NCBI GenBank assembly: GCA_017413085.1
Contig: JAFPVC010000025.1
Location: 1-64,000, forward strand
Reading direction: 5' to 3'
Length of the DNA: 64,000 bases
Source of the DNA: Prevotella sp.
GTDB lineage: Bacteria; Bacteroidota; Bacteroidia; Bacteroidales; Bacteroidaceae
Shown here: piece after piece, positions 31,778-39,438 of the stretch
How positions within the stretch are numbered: the first letter of the stretch is position 1
Layout: each line of letters starts with the position of its first letter
Notes under the pieces: model-generated
The model's database searches: none
Told to the model about the DNA's origin: nothing
The model's input: only the letters and a program-made list of their open reading frames with translations
Translations under genes and position numbers: made by a program

Positions 31778-32123
31778 ACCTATCTACATACAGATGGGAG
31801 ACCGTCTGTGTGATGAGATAATATCAGGAAAATACAAGGACGACGACCGCATACCGTCAGTCCGTGAGTATGCAGTGCTGCTGGAGGTGAACACCAACAC
31901 GGCGGTGAAGGCATACGAACAGCTGGCGCGTGAGGAAATCATCTACAACAAGCGCGGACTGGGATACTTCGTGACCAAAGGTGCGAAGGCACAGATACTC
32001 AAGGTGCGCAAGAAAGAGTTCATGAAGAAACGTCTGCCGGAGTTGTTCCGACAGATGCAGTTGCTCGGCATTACGCTCGATGACATTGCAGAGGCATACC
32101 ATTCGTCACAAAACCATGCATAA
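31758..32123 (+). CDS. GntR-family regulator, YtrA subfamily
   Basis: 121 residues. An N-terminal winged helix (PIYIQMGDRLCDEIISGKY, RIPSVREYAVLLEVNTNTAVKAYEQL) is followed by only about 45 residues, the short tail typical of YtrA-type repressors of ABC operons. It overlaps the preceding subunit gene. The likely target is the palindromic operator at 28977-29012. Confidence 0.9.
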   Translation: MTFSNDKPIYIQMGDRLCDEIISGKYKDDDRIPSVREYAVLLEVNTNTAVKAYEQLAREEIIYNKRGLGYFVTKGAKAQILKVRKKEFMKKRLPELFRQMQLLGITLDDIAEAYHSSQNHA

Positions 32124-32135
32124 TATCCCAGATGC

Positions 32136-32166
32136 TTTGAGGGATGTGTGATAATTAGTACCTTTG
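32136..32166 (+). promoter_or_regulatory. promoter of the MacB-type efflux operon
   Basis: TTTG (32136-32139) and TACCTTTG (32159-32166) are 19 bp apart, 25 bp before the ATG at 32191. It separates this operon from the GntR gene. Confidence 0.75.
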
Positions 32167-32190
32167 CAAACGAAAAAAACAGAAAAACCA

Positions 32191-32910
32191 ATGATTCATC
32201 TAAAAGACATCAACAAGACCTATCAGGGTGCACAGCCGCTGCATGTGCTGAAGGGCATCTCGCTCGACATCGAGCAGGGAGAGTTCGTCAGCATCATGGG
32301 TGCGTCGGGTTCGGGAAAGTCAACACTGCTGAACATACTCGGCATACTCGACAACTACGACTCCGGCACATACGAACTGGCGGGAGTGCCCATCTGGAAT
32401 CTTTCGGAACGCCGCGCGGCAGAGTATCGCAACAAGTTGATAGGCTTCATATTCCAGTCGTTCAACCTTATCTCGTTCAAGACAGCAGTGGAAAACGTTG
32501 AGTTGCCATTGTTCTATCAGGGTGTGTCGAGAAGAAAACGCCACCAGATGGCATTGGAGTATCTTGACCGACTGGGCCTGAAGGACTGGGCAGAGCATTA
32601 TCCCAACGAAATGTCGGGCGGACAGAAGCAGCGCGTGGCAATAGCCCGTGCACTTATCACCCGTCCGCAGATAATACTTGCCGACGAGCCAACGGGCGCA
32701 CTCGACTCCAAGACATCCGTGGAGGTGATGCAGCTGCTCAAGCAACTGAACCAGGACGAGGGCATGACCATCGTGGTGGTGACACACGAGAGCGGCGTGG
32801 CCAACGAGACAAACAAGATAGTACACATCAAGGACGGCATCATAGGGAAGATAGAGGAGAACTTCGATCACAACTCAAGTCCGTTCGGCATCAACGGTAT
32901 GATGAAGTAA
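32191..32910 (+). CDS. LolD/MacB-type ABC ATPase
   Basis: 239 residues. Walker A is GASGSGKST near residue 42, the signature is MSGGQKQR, and Walker B is IILADEPTGALD with the MacB-family ALDSKTS continuation. It powers the two FtsX-like permeases that follow. The ATG at 32191 is preferred because the upstream in-frame TTG (32164) lies inside the promoter. Confidence 0.92.
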   Translation: MIHLKDINKTYQGAQPLHVLKGISLDIEQGEFVSIMGASGSGKSTLLNILGILDNYDSGTYELAGVPIWNLSERRAAEYRNKLIGFIFQSFNLISFKTAVENVELPLFYQGVSRRKRHQMALEYLDRLGLKDWAEHYPNEMSGGQKQRVAIARALITRPQIILADEPTGALDSKTSVEVMQLLKQLNQDEGMTIVVVTHESGVANETNKIVHIKDGIIGKIEENFDHNSSPFGINGMMK

Positions 32911-33026
32911 TGCACAATTCACAATGCATAATTCACAATTCATAATGCATAATTGGCTACCGCGTGAGAATATGTACTCCGCATGGTAATTATGCATTGT
33001 GCATTGAAAAAGCATTGTGAATTGAA
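32908..33026. repeat. modular inverted-repeat element, 7-mer class
   Basis: The left arm is heptamers TGCACAAT, TCACAAT, GCATAAT and so on. The core, read on the minus strand, is TACCATGCGGAGTACATA...TAGCCA (about 32950-32985). The right arm is inverted heptamers ATTATGC, ATTGTGC and ATTGTGA. It lies between the ATPase and the first permease. Confidence 0.85.
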
Positions 33027-33038
33027 ATATTATAAAAA

Positions 33039-34295
33039 ATGAGAGATGTATTTAGTGAAGTATGGCAGACGGCGCAGCGCAACAAGCTGCGCACCACGCT
33101 GACGGGATTCGCCGTGGCGTGGGGTATTTTCATGCTCATAGTGCTGCTGGGCGCCGGCAACGGACTCATCAATGCAAACATGAAGCAGAACGAGGACATG
33201 CTGTCAAGTTACATAACGGTATATGGCGGAACGACATCCAAGCCCTATCAGGGACTGAAGGAAGGACGTCGCGTCAGACTGCAGACCAGCGACATCGCCA
33301 TCACCGAGAGCGAGTTCAAGGATCATGTGGACATCGTGGGTGCGGAGTATGAAACATCAGCAGTAATCAGCAACGGCGATGAGTATATCAATACGTCGGT
33401 GTCTGGTGTATATCCCATGCACACGAAGATAATGAAGAGGGAGATGCTCTACGGACGTTTCATCAACGAGATAGACCAGAAGGAAAAAAGAAAGGTGCTC
33501 GTGCTGAGCAACAAGCAGGCAAGAGAACTGGAACCCAAGGACTACTCCTCGCTGGTGGGAAAGAATGTGAAGGTGGGAAACATGTCCTTCAAGGTGGTGG
33601 GCATATACAAAGACCATGAGGAAGGACAGAGCGAGGCTTACTCTGCTTATTCCACCATCAAGAGTATCTTCGGTGCCAACACAAGCGATGCGGGCAGCAT
33701 AGAATACACCTTCCACGGACTGACGACAGAGAAGGCCAACGAAGACTTTGAGAAAGACTACCGCCGACGAATCAATGCCAACCATCAGGCACATCCTGAA
33801 GATGAGCGTGCCATTTGGATATGGAACGCCTATACTCAGAAACTGATGATGGAGCAGGGCATAGGCATCATACGCACCGCACTGTGGATAGTGGGACTGC
33901 TTACGTTGCTGAGTGGCATAGTGGGCGTGAGCAACATCATGCTCATCACCGTGAAGGAGCGCACCCATGAGTTCGGCATACGCAAGGCGATAGGAGCAAA
34001 GCCGTGGAGCATCCTGAAACTGATAATAACGGAAAGCGTCATCATCACCACGTTCTTCGGTTACGTAGGCATGGTGCTGGGCGTAGCTGCCAATGAGTAT
34101 ATGGATGCCACGATAGGTCACGAGACAATAGACACGGGACTGTTCAAGGCCACGATGTTCCTCGACCCGACAGTGGGACTTGACGTATGTTTCGAGGCCA
34201 CGATGGTAATGGTGATAGCAGGAACGATAGCCGGACTGATACCTGCATACAAGGCATCGCGCATCCGACCGATAGAAGCATTAAGGGCAGACTGA
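33039..34295 (+). CDS. MacB-like ABC permease 1
   Basis: 418 residues with the four-helix MacB/FtsX layout. One N-terminal TM (about 20-40) is followed by a periplasmic MacB core domain (about 45-270). Three C-terminal TMs include SGIVGVSNIMLITVKERTHE, and the protein ends GLIPAYKASRIRPIEALR, the standard terminal motif. It works with the upstream ATPase and the second permease. Confidence 0.92.
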   Translation: MRDVFSEVWQTAQRNKLRTTLTGFAVAWGIFMLIVLLGAGNGLINANMKQNEDMLSSYITVYGGTTSKPYQGLKEGRRVRLQTSDIAITESEFKDHVDIVGAEYETSAVISNGDEYINTSVSGVYPMHTKIMKREMLYGRFINEIDQKEKRKVLVLSNKQARELEPKDYSSLVGKNVKVGNMSFKVVGIYKDHEEGQSEAYSAYSTIKSIFGANTSDAGSIEYTFHGLTTEKANEDFEKDYRRRINANHQAHPEDERAIWIWNAYTQKLMMEQGIGIIRTALWIVGLLTLLSGIVGVSNIMLITVKERTHEFGIRKAIGAKPWSILKLIITESVIITTFFGYVGMVLGVAANEYMDATIGHETIDTGLFKATMFLDPTVGLDVCFEATMVMVIAGTIAGLIPAYKASRIRPIEALRAD

Positions 34296-34348
34296 TTTAA
34301 TGCACAATGCATAATGCATAATGCACAATTGGTTGTCGCATGTTAATG
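34296..34348. repeat. modular repeat element, 7-mer class, half-copy
   Basis: Heptamers AATGCAC, AATGCAT, AATGCAT and AATGCAC run into a partial core which on the minus strand reads TTAACATGCGACAACCA. The right arm is absent. Confidence 0.7.
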
Positions 34349-34361
34349 AACTGAAAAGGAA

Positions 34362-35615
34362 ATGAGAATAGATATAGATACATACAGGGAAATACTTGAT
34401 ACGCTGACACGCAACAAGTCGCGGTCGTTCCTCACTGGTTTCGGTGTGTTCTGGGGCGTCTTCATGCTCGTGGTGCTCATCGGAGGCGGTCAGGGGCTGA
34501 AGGAGTTGCTCGAGAAGAACTTCGAGGGCTTTGCGCAGAACACCGTCTTTATATGGGGGCAGCAGACGTCGAAGGCTTACAAGGGATTCCGCAAGGGACG
34601 CTGGTGGAGCATGGACTACAGGGACATCAACCGCCTGCACCAGCGTGTGCCGGAGCTTGACGTGGTGGCACCGGTGCTGTTCTCTTCATGGAATTCAAAT
34701 CCGACAGCCTATTACGGCGATCAGAAGACAACGCCGCGAGTGCAGGGCACGTCGCCAGACTATGCCAAGGTGGTGGCTCCCAAACTCTACTACGGCCGCT
34801 ACATCAACGACATGGACATAAATGAGTGCCGCAAGGTGTGTGTCATCGGCAAGAAGATATACAAGGAACTATTTAAGGAAGGTGGCGACCCGTGTGGCAA
34901 GAGCATACGCATAGACTCCACATACTATGAGGTGATAGGCGTGGACTACGCTTCCACGGAGATGAACATCAACGGACGTGCCGAGGAAAAGGTGACGTTG
35001 CCGTTGACGCTGATGCAGCAGACTTATAACCGCGGCAACCAGGTTGACATGCTGGTGGCAACAGGCAGGAGTGGGGTGGTGATGTCAACACTCACAGACC
35101 GCATCCGTGAGGCTGTGACTATGGCACACTATGTTGATCCCACCGATGAGCTGGGTGCTACGGTGTTCAATACCGAGGTGCTGTTCCAGATGCTTGACAA
35201 CCTTTTCAAGGGAGTGAACTTCCTTATCTGGCTGGTAGGATTGGGAACGCTGCTTGCTGGCAGCATCGGTGTGTCGAACATCATGATGGTAACAGTGCGC
35301 GAGCGTACCACGGAGATAGGCATACGCCGTGCCATCGGTGCCACGCCGAGGATGATACTCTCACAGATTATATCTGAGAGCATAGTGCTGACGCTTGTGG
35401 CGGGAATGAGCGGCATACTGTTCGGAGTATTGATACTGCAGATGCTCGAACTGGGCAACACCGAGGACGGCATTGTGAACGCCCACTTCCAGATTGGCTT
35501 CTGGACAGCTATCTTCTCCGCCCTTGTGGTTTCCGCAATGGGTATGCTGGCGGGCCTTGCCCCTGCGGCAAGAGCCATGAGCATCAAACCTATTGATGCA
35601 ATGAGAGACGAGTAA
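34362..35615 (+). CDS. MacB-like ABC permease 2
   Basis: 417 residues with the same layout as permease 1: N-terminal TM, periplasmic domain, three C-terminal TMs with GSIGVSNIMMVTVRERTTE, and the end LAPAARAMSIKPIDAMR. It is a paralog of the preceding gene, giving a heterodimeric permease with the shared ATPase. The adaptor gene follows after 22 bp. Confidence 0.92.
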   Translation: MRIDIDTYREILDTLTRNKSRSFLTGFGVFWGVFMLVVLIGGGQGLKELLEKNFEGFAQNTVFIWGQQTSKAYKGFRKGRWWSMDYRDINRLHQRVPELDVVAPVLFSSWNSNPTAYYGDQKTTPRVQGTSPDYAKVVAPKLYYGRYINDMDINECRKVCVIGKKIYKELFKEGGDPCGKSIRIDSTYYEVIGVDYASTEMNINGRAEEKVTLPLTLMQQTYNRGNQVDMLVATGRSGVVMSTLTDRIREAVTMAHYVDPTDELGATVFNTEVLFQMLDNLFKGVNFLIWLVGLGTLLAGSIGVSNIMMVTVRERTTEIGIRRAIGATPRMILSQIISESIVLTLVAGMSGILFGVLILQMLELGNTEDGIVNAHFQIGFWTAIFSALVVSAMGMLAGLAPAARAMSIKPIDAMRDE

Positions 35616-35637
35616 AGAAACTAAAAACAACAAATAT

Positions 35638-36750
35638 ATGAAACGCTATTCAAAACTGATCATTGCTGCGATTATCGCATTGATATTCATCGGAACATTC
35701 ATGTTCCTGTGGCAGAAGAGCCAACCAAAAGAGACTGTTTACAATGAGTTCACGCCATCGGTGAAGGACATTCGTAAGACTACCATCATCACGGGTAAGA
35801 TAGAGCCTCGCAACGAGGTGAACATCAAACCGCAGATTTCTGGTATCATCGTGGAACTGTATAAGGAACCGGGTGAGTTTGTCAATGCCGGCGACGTGAT
35901 TGCCAAGGTGAAGGTCATCCCCGACATGGGACAGCTCAGTTCGGCTGACATGCGTGTGCGTCTGGCTCAGATAAACCTGAAACAGGCAGAGACAGACTAT
36001 CAGCGTGAGGAGAACCTGTATAACCAGAAGCTCGTGTCGGCAGACGAGTTTGACAAGGTGAAACAGGCACTGAACCAGGCAAAGCATGAGAAACTGGCCG
36101 CCGAGGATGCCTTGCAGATTGTCAGGGACGGTGTGTCGAAGTCGAATGCCAAGGCATCGTCAACCCTCGTCCGTTCCACCATCAGCGGTGTCATCCTCGA
36201 CATCCCTGTAAAGGTGGGTAACTCCGTCATCCTTGCCAACACGATGAACGACGGTACCACCATCGCCACCGTGGCAAAGATGAACGACCTCATCTTCCGT
36301 GGCAACATCGACGAGACTGAGGTGGGACAGCTGGTCAACGGCATGCCTTTGAAGATAACCATCGGCGCACTGCAGGACTTGAAGTTTGATGCCGCCTTGG
36401 AGTATATCTCTCCGAAGGCTGTTGAGAGCAACGGTGCCAACCAGTTTGAGATAAAGGCAGCCGTGAAGCTTGCCGAGGGTGGCAAGATACGCTCCGGATA
36501 TTCTGCCAATGCAGAGATAGTGCTTGCCTCTGCCGAGAAGGTTCTCAGCGTGCCTGAGAGCGCCATAGAGTTCAGCGGCGACTCCACCTTCGTGTATGTT
36601 GTCAAGAACGACGGCAAGCAGAAGACATACAAGCGCACACCTGTCGTTACCGGTCTCTCCGACGGTGTGAACATAGAGATTAAGAAGGGCATTACTGCCA
36701 AGGACAAGGTACGTGGTCCTGAGATTGTGACAGAAGATAAAGAAAAGTGA
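35638..36750 (+). CDS. periplasmic adaptor (MacA/HlyD-type membrane-fusion protein)
   Basis: 370 residues. It has an N-terminal membrane anchor (about 8-25), a biotinyl-lipoyl-like hairpin with EPRNEVNIKPQISGIIVEL, a coiled-coil hairpin (about 95-170), a second lipoyl half (STISGVILDIPVKVGNSV), then a beta-barrel and a membrane-proximal domain. It would link the MacB-like permeases to the outer-membrane TolC channel for export of a drug, peptide or glycolipid. Confidence 0.92.
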   Translation: MKRYSKLIIAAIIALIFIGTFMFLWQKSQPKETVYNEFTPSVKDIRKTTIITGKIEPRNEVNIKPQISGIIVELYKEPGEFVNAGDVIAKVKVIPDMGQLSSADMRVRLAQINLKQAETDYQREENLYNQKLVSADEFDKVKQALNQAKHEKLAAEDALQIVRDGVSKSNAKASSTLVRSTISGVILDIPVKVGNSVILANTMNDGTTIATVAKMNDLIFRGNIDETEVGQLVNGMPLKITIGALQDLKFDAALEYISPKAVESNGANQFEIKAAVKLAEGGKIRSGYSANAEIVLASAEKVLSVPESAIEFSGDSTFVYVVKNDGKQKTYKRTPVVTGLSDGVNIEIKKGITAKDKVRGPEIVTEDKEK

Positions 36751-36763
36751 AAGGGTGGAGACT

Positions 36764-38235
36764 ATGAGTAGCATTGTTAATAAGGTTAAAGTGAAAGGTT
36801 GGGTGATAGGCATATCATTCTTTCCCCTGTTTACCCTCACCCCTTCTTCCCTGAGTGCGCAGCGCACGTGGACCCTGCGCGACTGCTGCGAGTATGCCGT
36901 GGAGCACAACGTGGGCATCAAGCAGCAGCAGAACCAGTGCCGCCAGCAGGAGATACAGCTCAACACAGCCAAGAACTCGCGCCTGCCTGACGTGAGCGGC
37001 GGCATCAGCCAGAACTTCTCTTTCGGCCGCGGTCTTACTGCCAACAATACATACAGCAACACCAATACGTCGTCCACATCGTTCCAGGTGGGTGCCAGCG
37101 TACCAGTGTTCACTGGCTTTCAGATATCCAACCAGATAAAACTGAACCAGCTGAACCTTGAGGCTGCCACTGCCGACCTTGAGAAGGCGAAGAACGACGT
37201 GCGCATGCAGGTGGCGCAGGCATATATACAGATTCTCTACGACATGGAGATTGCCGCCGTGGCACGCCGCCAGATAGCGATAGACTCCATGCAGGTGGTG
37301 CGTCTTGAGGCTTTCGTTGACAACGGCAAGGCCTCCGGGGCAGAACTGTCACAGCAGAAATCCTCACTCGCCAACAGTCGCCTCACTGCCACGCAGGCCG
37401 ACAACAACACCCGCCTGGCAGTGCTCTCCCTGACGCAACTGCTCGAACTGCCCACGCCTGACGGATTCCAGATTAATGCGCAAAACATTCAGGCTAATGC
37501 ACAATGCACAATGCACAAAGTTCAATGCATAATGCACAAGGCACAATGCACAATTACCATGCGGACTCACTTTCGTGCGACAGCCAATTATACATTGTGC
37601 ATCGTGAATTGTGCATTGATAAGGCATTGCCACTCCCTGACCAGATCTATGCTGAGGCTCTCGGCATCAAGCCGGAGATTGTCTCTCAGCAGCTGCGCCT
37701 GAAGGGTACGGAATACAGCATCAAGATTGCCCGTGCGGGATATTACCCCACGATATCCGCCAACGGTGGACTGAACACAAACTACTACACCACCTCTGGC
37801 TTCAATTCTGACGGCTTCGGCACACAGCTGAAGAACAACTTCTCACAGTATGTAGGCCTGAGTCTGAACGTGCCTATCTTCAACCATTTCCAGACGCGCA
37901 ACAACATTCGCAACGCCAAGATAGAGCAGGAGACCCAGCAACTGCAACTGGAGAACACGAAGAAGACTCTCTACAAGGAAATACAGCAGGTATATTACAA
38001 TGCCCTGAACGCCCAGGCCAAGGAGCGTTCTTCCTATGAGGCAGTGAAGAGTTCGGAGGATGCTTTCCGCCTGATGCAGGCGAAGTATGAGAACGGCAAA
38101 GCCTCCATCACGGAGTTCAACGAGTCGAAGAACAACTACATGAAGGCGGAGTCAGACCTCGTTCAGGCACGTTATGAAACCATCTACCAGCGTGCGCTGA
38201 TAGATTTCTACCGCGGTAAGGAACTCGATTTTTAA
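36764..38235 (+). pseudogene. TolC-family outer-membrane channel, interrupted by a repeat element
   Basis: The first frame runs from ATG 36764 with a signal peptide and the first TolC repeat (CEYAVEHNVGIKQQQNQ ... LTQLLELPTPDGFQI). The second repeat (PDQIYAEALGIKPEI ... YENGKASITEFNESKNN) continues in a different frame to 38235. Between them, about 37474-37627 is a 7-mer inverted-repeat element. Removing it would join the halves at the usual variable linker. The first frame reads on to 37702 and ends in unrelated sequence; the second could start at ATG 37504 inside the repeat. As drawn, no full-length TolC is made, so the efflux system may be inactive or borrow another TolC. Confidence 0.8.
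37474..37627. repeat. modular inverted-repeat element, 7-mer class, inside tolC
   Basis: The left arm is about eleven heptamers of AATGCAC type. The core TACCATGCGGACTCACTTTC starts near 37555 and ends CGACAGCCA. The right arm is inverted heptamers (ATTATAC, ATTGTGC, ATCGTGA, ATTGTGC). It is the largest left arm in the window. Confidence 0.85.
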
Positions 38236-38258
38236 ATACGTGTGGTCTTAAAATGTGT

Positions 38259-38302
38259 TAATACGGCATAAACAAATGTTAACATTTGTTTATGCCGTAT
38301 TA
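38259..38302. terminator. 44-bp perfect palindrome after tolC
   Basis: TAATACGGCATAAACAAATGTT is followed directly by its exact complement, with no loop. It probably ends the efflux transcript. The only T-rich sequence downstream is short (TTATTGG). Confidence 0.75.
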
Positions 38303-38330
38303 TTGGATTATGTAGTATAGAAATATTTTC

Positions 38331-38338
38331 GTAGTTTT
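38331..38338 (+). promoter_or_regulatory. -7 element TAGTTTTG
   Basis: TAGTTTTG fits the TAnnTTTG pattern. If used, transcription starts near 38345, which would leave an ATG at 38349 almost without a leader and favours ATG 38391 for the next gene. Confidence 0.5.
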
Positions 38339-38390
38339 GTATCTAAGAATGACGAATCTAATACTGTTGTTGATTTTAAATAAACCTAAT

Positions 38391-39431
38391 ATGGCGAATA
38401 AACCTTTATATATAAAACTACTTGACCGTACCATTATGTTTGCCGTTCGAGCACATGCTGGAACAGAATGTCATGGCAAAGGATTCCCCTATATTAAAAA
38501 GACCTTACACCTTATTATATTATGTTATGTAATAGCGACTGCAGTTCATGGTCAAACTATTGTGTTTACTCCTCAGTGGACGGCACAGGCGCAGTTTGCT
38601 GGCTATTATGTGGCTGAGGCAAAGGGGTTCTATCGTGAGGCGGGCCTGAAAGTGAGGATAGAACATCCTTCTTCTACTCGGTCTGCAATGAGTATGCTAA
38701 GCAAGAACGAGTGTCAGGCTACGACGTTGCAGTTATGTCAGGCAATGGAGATGGTGGACAATGGCATACCATTGGTAAATATTCTGCAAACGTCAATGAA
38801 CAATGCAATGGTCATTGTTTCTGCCCGTGGCAAGAATCCTCTGACCCAGAAGGGTGCGCGTGTTGGTATTTGGAGTGTGAGTTTCGGACAACTGGCTATC
38901 TGTATGAGCATTAAAGAACACTTGGATTACCAGTGGGTGCGCTTCGCACAGAACGTCAATCTGTTTGTAAGTGGTGCGCTTGATGCCACGTTGGCCATGA
39001 GTTACAATGAGTACTACCAACTGGTGCAGGCAGGCGTGCAGATGACAGACAAGAATGTATATCGTTTCTGTGACCACGGCTATAACGTGCAGGAGGACGG
39101 TGTCTATATGACTCGCGACTACTACATTAAGCACCGTGACCAGGCACGTCGTTTTGCACAGGCCAGCCGAAAAGGTTGGGAATGGGCTGCCAAGCATCCT
39201 GAAGAGACTCTGGATATCGTTATGCAGTATGTTTATAAGTCTCATGTTGCTACCAACCGTGTAATGCAGCGCATGATGCTTAAAGAGGTGTTGCGCTTGC
39301 AGGTGGATCGCGAGTCAAAGAAGCGTGAGTTCAGACTCCGTCCCGACATGGTGCGTCTTGCCAGTCGGCTGATGGTGGCAAACAAAATGCTGAGTCGTGA
39401 AGTAAGTTACGATGAGTTGATTAGTAAATGA
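38391..39431 (+). CDS. THI5/NMT1-like substrate-binding protein
   Basis: About 346 residues. The mature domain (TPQWTAQAQFAGYYVAEAKGFYREAGL, given here only as landmark; then GARVGIWS) is the SsuA/THI5 periplasmic binding fold. A hydrophobic signal-like segment ends near AVHGQ, but about 40 residues precede it, so the start is uncertain: ATG 38349 and ATG 38391 are both in frame. No ABC ATPase or permease is adjacent; the next gene, 8 bp away, is a membrane sensor phosphatase. It probably binds a small ligand and may feed the sensor or the SLC13 transporter. The ligand is not readable, and I do not assign thiamine precursors. Confidence 0.75.
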   Translation: MANKPLYIKLLDRTIMFAVRAHAGTECHGKGFPYIKKTLHLIILCYVIATAVHGQTIVFTPQWTAQAQFAGYYVAEAKGFYREAGLKVRIEHPSSTRSAMSMLSKNECQATTLQLCQAMEMVDNGIPLVNILQTSMNNAMVIVSARGKNPLTQKGARVGIWSVSFGQLAICMSIKEHLDYQWVRFAQNVNLFVSGALDATLAMSYNEYYQLVQAGVQMTDKNVYRFCDHGYNVQEDGVYMTRDYYIKHRDQARRFAQASRKGWEWAAKHPEETLDIVMQYVYKSHVATNRVMQRMMLKEVLRLQVDRESKKREFRLRPDMVRLASRLMVANKMLSREVSYDELISK

Positions 39432-39438
39432 TTTCTGT

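Noticed and set aside
33357-34121. 254-codon minus-strand frame opposite permease 1
   Set aside because: His/Tyr/Leu-rich antisense shadow of a conserved MacB-like permease.
36160-37113. 317-codon minus-strand frame across the adaptor/tolC boundary
   Set aside because: It is antisense to the clear membrane-fusion protein, has no family motif, and spans two real genes.
38337-38390. TTG or early ATG starts for the THI5-like binding protein
   Set aside because: They fall on or within a few bases of the -7 element, so they are probably not translated, though ATG 38349 cannot be fully excluded.
38391-39431. THI5-like protein as a thiamine-precursor importer linked to the thi operon
   Set aside because: No TPP riboswitch, no ABC transporter partner, 27 kb from the thi genes, and its neighbours form a signalling module.
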